A DNA stretch of 64,000 nucleotides from assembly GCA_000711775.1 (NCBI GenBank), contig ARYC01000151.1, forward strand, positions 62,001-126,000, in the 5' to 3' direction. Of this stretch, positions 13,076 to 22,961 are shown one piece after another (position 1 is the stretch's first letter; each line of letters opens with the position of its first letter). The notes beneath the pieces were generated by a model. It saw nothing but the letters and a program-made list of their open reading frames with translations, did not search any database and was not told the origin of the DNA. The DNA comes from Oxytricha trifallax. Taxonomy: Eukaryota > Ciliophora > Spirotrichea > Sporadotrichida > Oxytrichidae. A program made the translations under genes and the position numbers.

Positions 13076-14121
13076 ATGGGATATGCAGTGAGAGAGATTG
13101 AGGAATAAAAGGAATACATTTGCACCTACTGCTAATAGCCTTATGCCACTCCGTAAACCAGAGCAAACCATTGGAGTAAATCAGAAAAATTAAGCTTATT
13201 TCACATTATTTAAAGAGTCTAAGACCTACTATTAAATCTGGAATGCTTGGAATGTTTCAAGACTTTCCCTTGAACTTTTAACTGCAAAAGGCAAATGAAA
13301 AAATGTACATTAGTTGACAAATCGCTAATCAAAAATAAACAGAGACTCTATGACGAAAAGGAAATAGATAGATGGAACTATGGCAAAATGAAATTATTAA
13401 AGTAGATACAAGACCCAAAATAATCAGAGTTAAGAGTACCAGAGTTCATTTACGAAGTTAAAGACTGATAAATCTGCTAAGCGTGGATAAACTATTTCAA
13501 ATAATAATTCAAACTTGGTTTGCCAATAAAACTTCAATCAGATGTGAGAAATGACTATTTATGGGAGAATTTAATCGCTGCAATGATAAAAGTGGTGGGC
13601 GCTCTATTTAAGATAGTTGTCTAAGACAATCCATGAAAAGGGTAAAAAGCACTCCCCTATGAGTATCTGTCAAATAAAAGCTTGAGATAAATTCACTAAA
13701 TTAAATTCAAAAAGAAGGCGTCTTGTTCTACTGGACGCTTTTCAATACTTAGAAGGAAGGATTTAAAATTTTATAAGACTAAGGATATTAAGTCGTTAAG
13801 GTACTTGAATAGGTTAAGCTGATAAATAAAGGAAATTTAATTAACAATGTAAACCCAGAATACTCAATAGAATATTGCTTGATTGGCATTAAAGGCAGCT
13901 TGTATGAAAACTTGATAAAAAATATTAACGATTAAATAATTGCAGAGAGAAGACAACACTCAGAGAAACCATAGGAATTTTGGAGCATAATTAATTCATT
14001 ATTTGGAGAAGAATACAGATTAGAGATTTTAACAAGATCCAACTCAGAGAAAGTGAACACAGTTCACATTGAAAATGAAATAAAAGGGGAAGAAGAAATG
14101 AGAATTACTAAATTTATTTGA
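13076..14121 (+). CDS. MT-A70 family adenine-N6 methyltransferase A
   Basis: With TAA/TAG as Gln this matches the MT-A70 family (METTL3/IME4; ciliate MTA1). The C-terminal 140 codons, from about 13705 to the TGA at 14119-14121, are unbroken and carry the family blocks in order: a GYQVVKVL strand, IEYCLIGIKG, IIAERRQHSEKPQEFW and LEILTRS. Upstream lie a Cys-rich N-terminus (YICTYC), a DVR motif, and the catalytic position encoded as Asp-Asn-Pro-TGA-Lys (TGA at 13634-13636) followed by LPYEYLS. The usual motif is Asp-Pro-Pro-Trp, so this TGA stands where Trp is expected. Two more in-frame TGAs lie at 13271 and 13466, and one frame change near 13705. It is therefore either a decayed gene or one whose TGA codons mean Trp. 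ATG at 13076 is the first plausible start. Tail-to-tail with transposase A. Confidence 0.8.
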
Positions 14122-14354
14122 ATAATTATTTAACTAAAATTATTAATCTAACAAATTCAAAATAAATAAATAAATTTTTAATTAACTTAAAATGTTTGAA
14201 ATTTAAACTTAGATTTGATTTAACTTTTAATATGATAATTAAGTTAATTGTTCATTTAGTTTAATCAAGAGTTTTGTATCTGAAAATTATAAGTGATCTC
14301 TTTAAGTTTCTTTTCTTAGACATTCATAGATTTATAAAATCGATTATTTAGGTG

Positions 14355-15948
14355 TCAAATCTTTTTTAGGTAAATGGCATCTTTAGCATGGTTAAGGCAA
14401 CTGAAAATACTTTTCCTAATCCAATCAAAATTACTAGTCAAATCTGATGTGTCAGACTTTTTATGAATTCTTCTCTACTAGTTGACTCAAGCATCTATGG
14501 TCTATCCTTCTTAATTGCAGCGAAGAAATTTTCTATGGGAGCCAAGTCAAATTAATAAGGACTCAGATACATCATGGAAATACACAGCAATCTAAATTTT
14601 TGGAGGGTTACTATACTTTTGTGATAAGTTGCTTTGTCTAGAATAAAAACTACATTAGATCGCCAATTAGCCTAAGTTTTATCTAGATAGTAAATAATCT
14701 AAAGTATAAAGTAAATCACTCTACTTCTAAATATTTTTTCCAATATTAAGTGTAAAAAAACTCTTCCGTCACTTAGTACTGCGGCTATCATATTAACACC
14801 GTATACTCTTACTAGTTAGTCATTGTAATTTCTCGAGCCTTTTTAACTCCAGCTTTTTCTTATATTAGATTAATTCTAGATGCTATTTTCGTCAATATTG
14901 ATCAAAAGCTTGTCATCATTCAAATACTATACAAAGTTATAGGCTGCAATTTATCTTTGCTTTAAGCAATCGTTGCTATTAGTTCTTCTGTCAATCATAT
15001 ACAAATTCTTATATGCAAAGCCTAAATCTTTCGTCAAGGTATTTCTTATTTGTTTTGTTGATATTTTTATTCCAAGAGTTAGATTTAAGTTCTATTGAAC
15101 TTGTTTAGCAGATTGTATTTGCATTTTATTTAACAAAGCAGAGTTTATAATTTATTTGATTATTCGTGCTTTGAAAAGTCTATTATTGCTTTAGCTTTAT
15201 TTGTCTTAGTCAACTTTCTGTGAACTAATTCCAATAATCTTATCTAACCTGTATCAGGTCAGTTTAAAGCGTTTTATTAAATACCTTTTAAGAGCACCTA
15301 TGATTATGAAACAAATCCAGAATTTTTTCAATATTTTACGTCTCAGTAAATTGCTTTGATTCTTAGTATTATTTGTTTACTATGACCAATTAATAAAAAT
15401 TTTCATTATGAATATGAATAAATAAGCAACTTACAAAGCTTGATTAATCGGTTAAATATCCTAAATAAGGATTTTGTAAAATTTCTTTTTGATAAATAAT
15501 ATTTTAGCTTTATTTTCTTTTTCTAAGTCTATTTTCTCTACAGTCAGAGCTTTATAGAAAATTAATAAGCTGTATTAATTTATCGATCTATTCAGAAGTT
15601 AAGGCATTTAATTCCTAGCAGTATTATTCGCATTAATTTGCGCCTTGGATCAACAATAACAGTTGTATATGTTTACCCATCAATTCTCTCTACAAGGGTG
15701 TCCTCAAGTGTCCTAATTTTTGATTAAGTTAGGGAAACTAATTAGAAATTTTTTATATCGTAAAGTCCAGGCACAATAAGGCAAGTAGTCTTACAAAGTA
15801 CTATTTCATCTACAGAATCATTTCCATCATTTGCAATACTATTTGAATCTTTATTGAAGTCATGTTCTTTAAAATTCAAAATATTTCCTGACCCTAAAAA
15901 TTTTCTTATGTCTTATTGCATATATGAGTCCTTAATATTGCTTTCCAT
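14355..15948 (-). CDS. Tc1/mariner-IS630 family DD34E transposase A
   Basis: About 290 codons downstream of the last putative intron are free of TGA and match Tc1/IS630 transposases. They contain the LGIKISTKQIRNTL helix-turn-helix region, INIDEN (first catalytic Asp, 14891-14893), VVFILDKATYH (second Asp, 14636-14638) and YLSPYQFDLAPIENFF (catalytic Glu, 14531-14533). Asp and Glu are 34 residues apart. Two introns are likely: 15380-15434 (GTAAGT...CATAG) and 15249-15284 (GTATTT...TACAG); splicing the second joins ALKR to LDKIIGISSQKVD in frame. The N-terminal part from ATG 15948 changes frame at least once, so the true start is uncertain, and two C-terminal frames compete (TGA at 14438 or 14355). 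Catalytic core looks intact. Related ciliate elements are TBE, Tec and Sardine. Confidence 0.88.
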
Positions 15949-16210
15949 TATCTATTTTTAAAGTTATTAAAATTTATCATAAAATTATTTCTTTATAGAT
16001 AAACTACTATCGGGTAGAGTAATTCTGTTAGCTTCTATTTAGTTATTATTTAATAGTATAAATTAATTTCCTACTAAAATTTCTTATTTAAGTCCTAAGT
16101 ATTAATATTCAATAACTATTAATTTGACAAATGAACTTAAACAATAGATTACAAGAAATACATATCAGCCAAGTGAGGAATAAAATTGGGTCCAATAAAG
16201 AACTGTATGA

Positions 16211-16966
16211 CTTTTTAACCTAAGAGTGTGGGCCGTATTTGCCCAAAATGAATTGCTCTAACATATACTTTTTTCGAAGTTTATTAACAGGAGAAAAGGA
16301 GGCAATATTTTTATTTGTAAATTTATATAGTACTTAAAGCGAAGTGATGTGATAGTTTCAGCTGTTCCACAGATTGAAGGACTCACATCGGATGACTTTC
16401 TCTCATATGCTGAAGGCAAGCCATCACTTTTGAAATATTTCCCCGACCAAATGGATTGGCTGCATTTAGACAAAAAATGGATTACAGATATTCTGCTCTC
16501 CCTAGATACTGATGGATTTAAAAATATGATACAAAGTGCTAAGGAATAGCGAAGGCAAAGACTCGACACCTCTTAAAATTACCTAGTTCACATGAAGCCT
16601 CAATTCATAGAAGCTCTGAATAATTCTATTTCATTTAGTGGTAAGCTTATTATTTAAGGTCATTGTTTTTTAGTAAGCAAAGGAAGGTCAGCGTATTTAC
16701 TCAAGCAGAGCACAAAGAGGAAGTCAAGATAAGTTGAGTAAGAGGAAGAAAAATGCAGTCAAAATCTTGGCCCTAAGTCAAAGTAGAAATTTATGGAGTA
16801 GAACCAAAGAGTAAGAAATGAAATTAATGATCTAAGAAGCTAGGTCGATGAGCTTGTCAACTATAAACAGTTGGTTATGCAGCTTCATTAAGGCGGCATC
16901 ATTGACCAGGAGGGGAATCCTTTAAACTCATAGCCTAGTTAATAGAATAATAATTTTATGATATGA
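16211..16966 (+). CDS. unnamed protein X (copy A), paired with MT-A70 and transposase
   Basis: Frame open from 16211 to TGA 16964-16966 with TAA/TAG as Gln, using one 33-base intron at 16641-16673 (GTAAGC...TTTTAG). No ATG is found at the front, so a 5' exon may be missing. Visible parts: LKRSDVIVSAVPQIEGL, then PSLLKYFPDQMDWLHLDKKW, a stretch ending SVSKGRSAYLLKQ, a Lys/Arg-Glu patch, and a C-terminal coiled-coil-like helix (QRVRNEINDLRSQVDELV) before a Gln/Asn-rich tail. The first three blocks recur in order in the minus-strand frame at 24465-24945, so this is a real protein family. I do not recognise it. Accessory proteins of ciliate Tc1-like elements (for example the TBE 22-kDa product) or partners of MT-A70 enzymes are possibilities only. 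Confidence 0.7.
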
Positions 16967-17070
16967 CTGAATTTAATTAAAAAATAAAATTTTTAATTCT
17001 TAGCCATTTAAAGTATACTTATACCTCTTAAAATTAAAAATTGTCAAGTTTTTTATCTCTATCATGAACA

Positions 17071-17120
17071 GATAATTTAGGAGTAAAAATTAACTTGTAT
17101 GGGCTTAAAATTTACACCTC
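17071..17120. repeat. right boundary hairpin of cassette A
   Basis: Bases 17071-17095 repeat 12822-12846 exactly. The following TTAAAATTTACACCT is an imperfect partner of the GGAGTAAAAATTAA arm, as in the left copy. It lies about 100 bases beyond the end of protein X. Confidence 0.5.
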
Positions 17121-17698
17121 ATTATAAAAGCCTAAATATATAAAATTTAAGCTTGATTAATCTATGTTTTTAAAAACAAAGTCATCGATATTGAAACTCT
17201 TACATAATCTTACAAAATTATAAAACTCTTACAAAGTCTTAAAAAGTCTTACAAAAATATTCGTGATTTCAGGAATTTGAAGAAAGTTCTTGGATCACAT
17301 GAACTTAATTAAGTAACACACTATGACATTACTGAGGATGTCAAAACATTCAACATTACTAAAATTCTCTGAACCCTTCACTAATTATAAGATAGGGAGT
17401 ATTTGTGAAAGTTTATACAAAACTTATAAAGATCTTGATAAAACTTAATTTGTAACCATTTTAAATTTATTTTTTAAGACTTTGTAATATTTTTGCAAAA
17501 TTTGAGTTTGTGATTTATAATATTAATTTAGTTAAGAATAGAAGTTAATTGAATAGAAATAGTAAATTAAAATATTTTTAAATTCAAATAATAGTAACAG
17601 TAAATAAAATAGAAGCATTGCAAGTATGAATACTTCTATATTTATCAACAACTTTAAGTATAAATAGATTGATATAATACACTTATATAACAACAAGC
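17121..17698. other. spacer, nothing recognised
   Basis: AT-rich sequence with repeated CTTACAAA(A/G)TCTTA phrases at about 17200-17250, likely simple-sequence expansion. No gene is seen. Confidence 0.45.
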
Positions 17699-18103
17699 AT
17701 GGGCAATTTATCTAATAAAAAGTCAAGTAAGAAGCTCCAATAAGTGACAACTTTTAACTAATCCCAAGAAGATTCAGGATATACGGCAGAGTTTTTTAAT
17801 GAGGAGCAGCTTACGGATCTTAGGTGCTAAAAAAAGTAAAGAAATAATATTTTAGGGCTCCTTAAGAAGCATAAGATTATCGGGTAAAAGTCGTACAAGC
17901 AGGTAAAAGTATAGCTGCAAGAAAAATTTGGGCCCGCAACAATTAAGATGCACAAGAAGTGGCTGATCAATACATTAAATGCCAGAAAATCAGAAATTAA
18001 AAGCAATACGCCGTCTAAGTCACAATCATCAAACTAAAAAAGAATGCCCAAAAGCCGAGCTAAATAGCAATTACGAAACAAGACAAAGACCCTTAATAAA
18101 TGA
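17699..18103 (+). CDS. small basic protein, unidentified
   Basis: ATG 17699 to TGA 18101-18103, 134 codons, unbroken with TAA/TAG as Gln. The N-terminal 15 residues are Ser/Lys-rich. The middle (EEQLTDLRCQKK, LLKKHKIIGQKSYKQVK, HKKWLINTLNARK) looks helical and basic, as in a small DNA-binding domain of Myb/homeobox size, though no signature residues confirm that. The C-terminus is Lys/Arg/Ser-rich. Its stop codon overlaps the ATGATG of the next frame. The absence of any break over 134 codons makes it a better candidate than most frames here. Known ciliate MT-A70 complexes include small DNA-binding partners (p1, p2); a link is speculative. Confidence 0.55.
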
Positions 18104-19117
18104 TGAATAATTATCGGTAAGCCAAATAGAATCAAACCATAGCTAGAGATAGCAATTTGAGGCATAATCATTATCTACAAACTAGAGACTCACAGAAGAG
18201 GAAGACCCGGACTCCTAATCAGATACCACCTTCCCTGAATTGAATAAAATAGATGAGCTAATCTCAAAAAGGTTCGAAGAGGTGACTACAAACTCAATGA
18301 AGGATCTATATGATAGAGTCCTGATTAAAGTGCCTAATATCCACGAAACAGATGTCCTGGTTAAGCTCAATAATTAAGTTGCTGAAGTGTTCAATAATGT
18401 TTAAGAAGTTGAGTAAAAGTTTAGAAACATTGACATACCATCGATTTAAGAACTAATTAGTTAGGGACGAGAAGAAATCGAATGAACGTTTTAGATATTA
18501 GTCTCAGATATCAAGAATGTGGCACCCACAATTGGAGTTGTGACCAAGGAGTCGTTGGCCAACCATGTTAAGAGAGTGCATGAGCAAATATAGGCTTTCA
18601 CAAAATCCATCGAAAGCGCTGATAAAAGCATAAGAGAATTGTCTGATAGGTATTCAAGTTAGGTGGAAATTATAGCACAGTATTAATCTAAGTTGAACAA
18701 CCAGAATGAAATGGTGGAAAAGAATATGAAAAATGTGATAGAATAGGTTAACAAGATTATAGTTGACCATAAATAAGGCGTGACATCTTACACACGATAA
18801 AGGAAAATTTTAAATATGTGATTAATAAGGTCTCTAAAGTTGAGAAACTTAATTAATAAAGTTAATGTTAACAATTATAGTAACAATCACTTTTAAATAA
18901 AAAACAAGTTAAGAGCCAAAATATTCAATAACATCTGAGAACTGAGGAGAAAAACAAAAATGATAATCAAGATACTTTACTATTTATCAGCAAATATAAT
19001 GAAGGTAATTAAAACATACAAATCATTAAAATTGATAACAAAACATATATTCACGACAGAGAAAGTAGAAAGTTCATTAATACAGTTGAATAATCTGATT
19101 TCAAGAATACAATTTGA
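18100..19117 (+). pseudogene. coiled-coil protein gene, with breaks
   Basis: Starts at ATGATG (18100), overlapping the stop of the previous gene, with a likely 71-base intron at 18117-18187 (GTAAGC...TAGAG). The downstream frame codes for a Glu/Lys/Gln-rich protein with long helical stretches (FNNVQEVEQKFRNIDIPS, ESADKSIRELSDRYSSQVE, NEMVEKNMKNVIEQVNKI). One in-frame TGA lies at 18483 and the frame changes near 18780; the shifted frame continues as IKENFKYVINKVSKVEKLN and a Gln run to TGA at 19115-19117. No family is recognised. Apart from the two breaks the frame is convincing, so this is probably a recently decayed gene, or one with a missed intron and TGA read as Trp. Confidence 0.5.
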
Positions 19118-19312
19118 CCAAAATTTATAACTATCTTCTTACTATTACTTTAAAAAGTTGCATATTCCTTCATCAGCTGTTTACTCATGGGGTTTTGGAG
19201 TTTAATAGGACCTCTTTGAATGGAACTGATAATCTTTAATTTTATCTCTTAAGTGAATTTAGCCTTCATTTACCTGGTCTCAATAGACTTTATTCCTAAG
19301 ATCATTCATTTT

Positions 19313-20447
19313 TCAAATGATAATTAATTCGAAATTCTGATTAGCAAACGCTTTTAAAATCTGATTAATGGGTATCTTGTACTCAAGATAAACAGGAAAC
19401 TCCTGGTTCTCAAAGAATATAAAATATTATCTTTTCTTTAAAGAGTAGATGTACTTTTTAATCTCATCCATTATAACTAATTTTAGTTATTAACATGTTT
19501 TGGCTGATTCTTTACAAAATGTTTTATTAAATAACTGGAAATCCTCAGCTTTAAATACTGTCATTATATATTTGCAAGAGTAATTTTCCTATATTAGGCT
19601 AATCAAAGGACCAAACTAGAACAATTTTATCATATTATTTCTGAACATCACTTTATAGAGTTTGTAAAATCTATAAAAGTGTATCATTTCATCCAGAGAA
19701 TTTAATCTAACCGCATTAAAGCTTGCTTATATTTCATAATTTTTGCAGGAAGGTGAGTAATCATAGCAAGCTATCTGAAAATTTAACCTATAACTAGATA
19801 CCATTCATAACAATAAGTACACTGACAACAAGAATAGTTCCAGCTTCTAGTAAGTAAAAGATTAGCAAGAACTTTTGCTTAGTATAAGAAATTCGATTCA
19901 GGAAGCATAGGTCCTGATTAGTTCACTTTACAGGAAAGTTTAAGAAGTACTACGTGATCTATAAGATTGAATTTTCGGATTATTTGTTATGAATTATTTG
20001 ATCTTAGTAGCTGAGTAAGTGGCTTAGAGATTAGCTTCTCTTCTATAGATCATTAATTTGTGTGATATTTTTCATAGATTTTATCGCATTTTTTTTGAAT
20101 CCTCTTGGCACAATTTATACTTTTTCTCAACTTTACTTATCTTATTTTATCTAATCAATATCGCTAAAATAATGTTAAACTTGATTGAGTGTTTCTTAAA
20201 TATAATTAGATAAAGTTTTATCGGGAGTATTTTTGTTGCTCTAAACTTTTGAGAATAAAATTAACTCCATAAGTTAAGGGAATTCTCAAATTTTGACGAT
20301 AAATATTCATGGTTTGCATAAAGCATTATGTGATTAAATTCGTCATCTAGTGAGTATTTTAATTTATGGCTTTATTTCTTCTGAGATGAGATAACCAGGT
20401 CTGCAAAAGTATTCCATACACAATTCTAACTTCGGTATCTTGTTCAT
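19313..20447 (-). pseudogene. unidentified gene, convergent with the coiled-coil gene
   Basis: ATG at 20447 (MNKIPKLELCMEYF) begins a minus-strand coding region with TAA/TAG as Gln. It is split over two or three frames, so introns or frame changes are present. The best pieces are a Cys-rich block (SWNYSCCQCTYCYEWY, about 19800-19850) and a long open frame of about 130 codons ending at TGA 19313-19315, with FENQEFPVYLEYKIPINQIL near its end. The Cys cluster could bind zinc. No family is recognised. It meets the plus-strand gene tail to tail. Reading one further TGA as Trp would extend the frame past 19313. Confidence 0.45.
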
Positions 20448-20694
20448 TAAATATTTATTTATGTATACTTATATCAAAAATCAATTATTTCACCTAATAT
20501 TATTAAAGATAATGAAATTTTATGACTAAACCGTTAAGGAAATTGTTCAAAACATATATATTTATTTATAAATCCTTTGAAAAAGATATTAAAAATAACC
20601 TAAATTTATTATTTTTTGTTAAATCTCATTCCATTAAATAATTACTATATTTATATTTTTTTTATATTGATATTACAGCATTTAAATTAGTAAA

Positions 20695-22662
20695 ATGCAG
20701 AAACTAAGCCTCACTAAACAAGCTAAAACTAGTCACAAGCGCCTTTTAAAAGATAGTCCAATCAAATTAAAAGTAGCTCAATGGCAAATATAAACATTTC
20801 AATCTCAACTAAGCAAGTACTGCAACAATATATTAAACTCAAGTGTTGCATCATTTTAATCATATATTATTTCATAAATTATTTATATATTTATGTATTT
20901 TATGACTATTAAAGTATTAATCAGATCATAGCCATCAACAGAGAAGTGCTAGCAATAAGCAGTGCAGCCGCAACATATCAAGAGTTCTCTTCAGCAACAA
21001 TAAGCGCAGTGATAGTCTAAAGGCCTAACCCACAATAGCAATGATTCAATCCAAATAATACTTGAAACATAACTTGCCATTCAAGCAGCCATTAACTCTA
21101 TTATCCAGACAACATTCATTATAGATAGTGAAAACTTTAATTTAATTTAAATGAAACAATAAACAACTCAATTAATTAAAAGATTAAATTCATTATTAAT
21201 ACGAACCATTTTGATTAAAATGAAATGGACTTAGTTTATTAAGTTGAAGCTGGTTGCATGGACAGGAAGCACTTCAATGTCTGTTTGTTAAAGGGACAGG
21301 CGAGCATAAAATGCAAGGAGTGCTTCTCTAAGAGCAAGGGCATTGAAATTGATGAGATATTAGACTTGAAGTTCTTATATTCCTATTTGTTTCATAGTGG
21401 TTAGACACTTCTCTAGTGTAAGGCTTATAAATATTATTAATAATTTACAAAAGAAATAAATAATATTATATCCATGAATTACTGTAAATAAATATGTTAC
21501 ATTCCCTTTTAGATTGCAGTGGAATTCAATAAACTTGCAGTGAATACTCAATTGATTGAAGTAGCTGCTGTGAAAAATGAAGTGAGCTAAGAGGATCTTG
21601 TGGTATTCTTAACAGATTCATCATTTATTCAAATGAAATGTATAAAAATATTCTAATTATATATATGTAAATTATTAACAATTAAAACAAGCGATCACTA
21701 CAAAAGATAAGCAGCTTTACACTAGAAGAATGAATCAATTAGTATTATTGAAGTTTCTTATTAACCACTACCAAGGAGAATTAAATTGATAAAATACTGC
21801 AGTTATTTTATAGTTTAAGGTAAAAATGGCATATAATATTAAAAATGATTTTATAGAAGCAATTAAAGATATAAAGCTGTTATTGGAATTGGTAGGAAAG
21901 TTGCAAAGCTGATACTTAATTAACTCTCCTGCTTTGTAAAATCATCAATTTTTATAGCATTTAATATTAAGGTAATTTAATAGTATAAAATGAGTTTAAT
22001 TTCTAAAAAAATTCACATCCCCCAGACTTAGAATTGAGGTTTATTGCCAGTTGTGTAATTATCAGAGAATGGCTGTCGTTAACCGTCTAATTTGGATAAC
22101 TCAGCATCACCTGGCACAGAAACTCATTCAATGCTTCATAATTAACTGAGATTGTGATAAATACAACTAACATTAAAAAACTATAAAATATTATGATGCA
22201 ACTTTGACATGTTTGATGTTTATTAATTGCAGTTTCCACTAAATAATTAATTAATTAAATCATTGATTTACTTGCAAAACACCAATAAAAGTGGAGTTTA
22301 TTTAAGTCCTTTGTGCCAAGTGATGGGTATGTGGACTCAAATATATTATAAATTTAGGAATGAAGTGGTCTCTTCCCAAGAACAAAAGAAATCTAGTTAA
22401 ATCAATAGAGGCAACTTCTTCATTAGAGGGATGATATTAAAAATTGATTTAAATAAATATATAATTTTAAAATTAACTAATAATGAATTAAATTTTTATT
22501 AAAAAGTTATAGTATGAAGATAGAAGCAGCAAGTAGCAGTTCAGGTTAATCAACAATTACCAGTTTGAAATCTCTGACTAAGAAACTAATCAAAATTAGC
22601 AAATAAGTGCAATTCTAAAGAACCAAATAATGCTTGAAATGAATCATATTTGGAGTAGCTGA
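20695..22662 (+). CDS. intron-containing gene with Cys cluster, unidentified
   Basis: ATG 20695, with a clear exon-intron chain in the Gln code. Likely introns are 20843-20924, 21128-21182, 21418-21519 and 21640-21691, all GT...AG, and each join keeps the reading frame while the introns themselves carry TGAs. The joined product has a basic Ser/Gln-rich N-terminus, then GCMDRKHFNVC and IKCKECFSKSKGIEIDEIL (a possible zinc-binding group C-x8-C-x9-C-x2-C), then LITDSS-like and helical parts to TGA near 21789. Further exons may follow (RYKAVIGIGRKVAKLILNQL at about 21872) up to TGA 22660-22662, but their joins are not clear. The Cys cluster loosely recalls SP-RING/MIZ fingers; I would not name it. 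This is the best-formed intron-bearing gene in the window. Confidence 0.6.
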
Positions 22663-22961
22663 TAATTATTCTTACCATTATAAGAACCTCAATTATGAAT
22701 TAACTATAGAGTACAGAGAACTTTATTGATCAGTGATTACGGGTGGGTAAGTAAACATGATTTATAAAAATTTGCCTGTACTTAATTTAATTATTAATTT
22801 AAAGTCTTATCTAAATAATATCTAAAATGTCCAATTAAGTTTATTTACTAAAACCTTAAGACTATGTTCTCATACTTCGTAATTGCCCATGTAATAATAA
22901 TAAATGAAGCAAGCCATTGTTCACCTAGGGGGCCATAGCCAAGGCGCTTAACGTGTCTGTA

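Noticed and set aside
16258-16569. 103-codon standard-code minus frame
   Set aside because: Shadow of protein X on the other strand, which has a homologue at 24465-24945.
21240-21420. SP-RING/MIZ zinc finger in the 20695 gene
   Set aside because: Cys spacing and order do not match the MIZ pattern well enough to name it.
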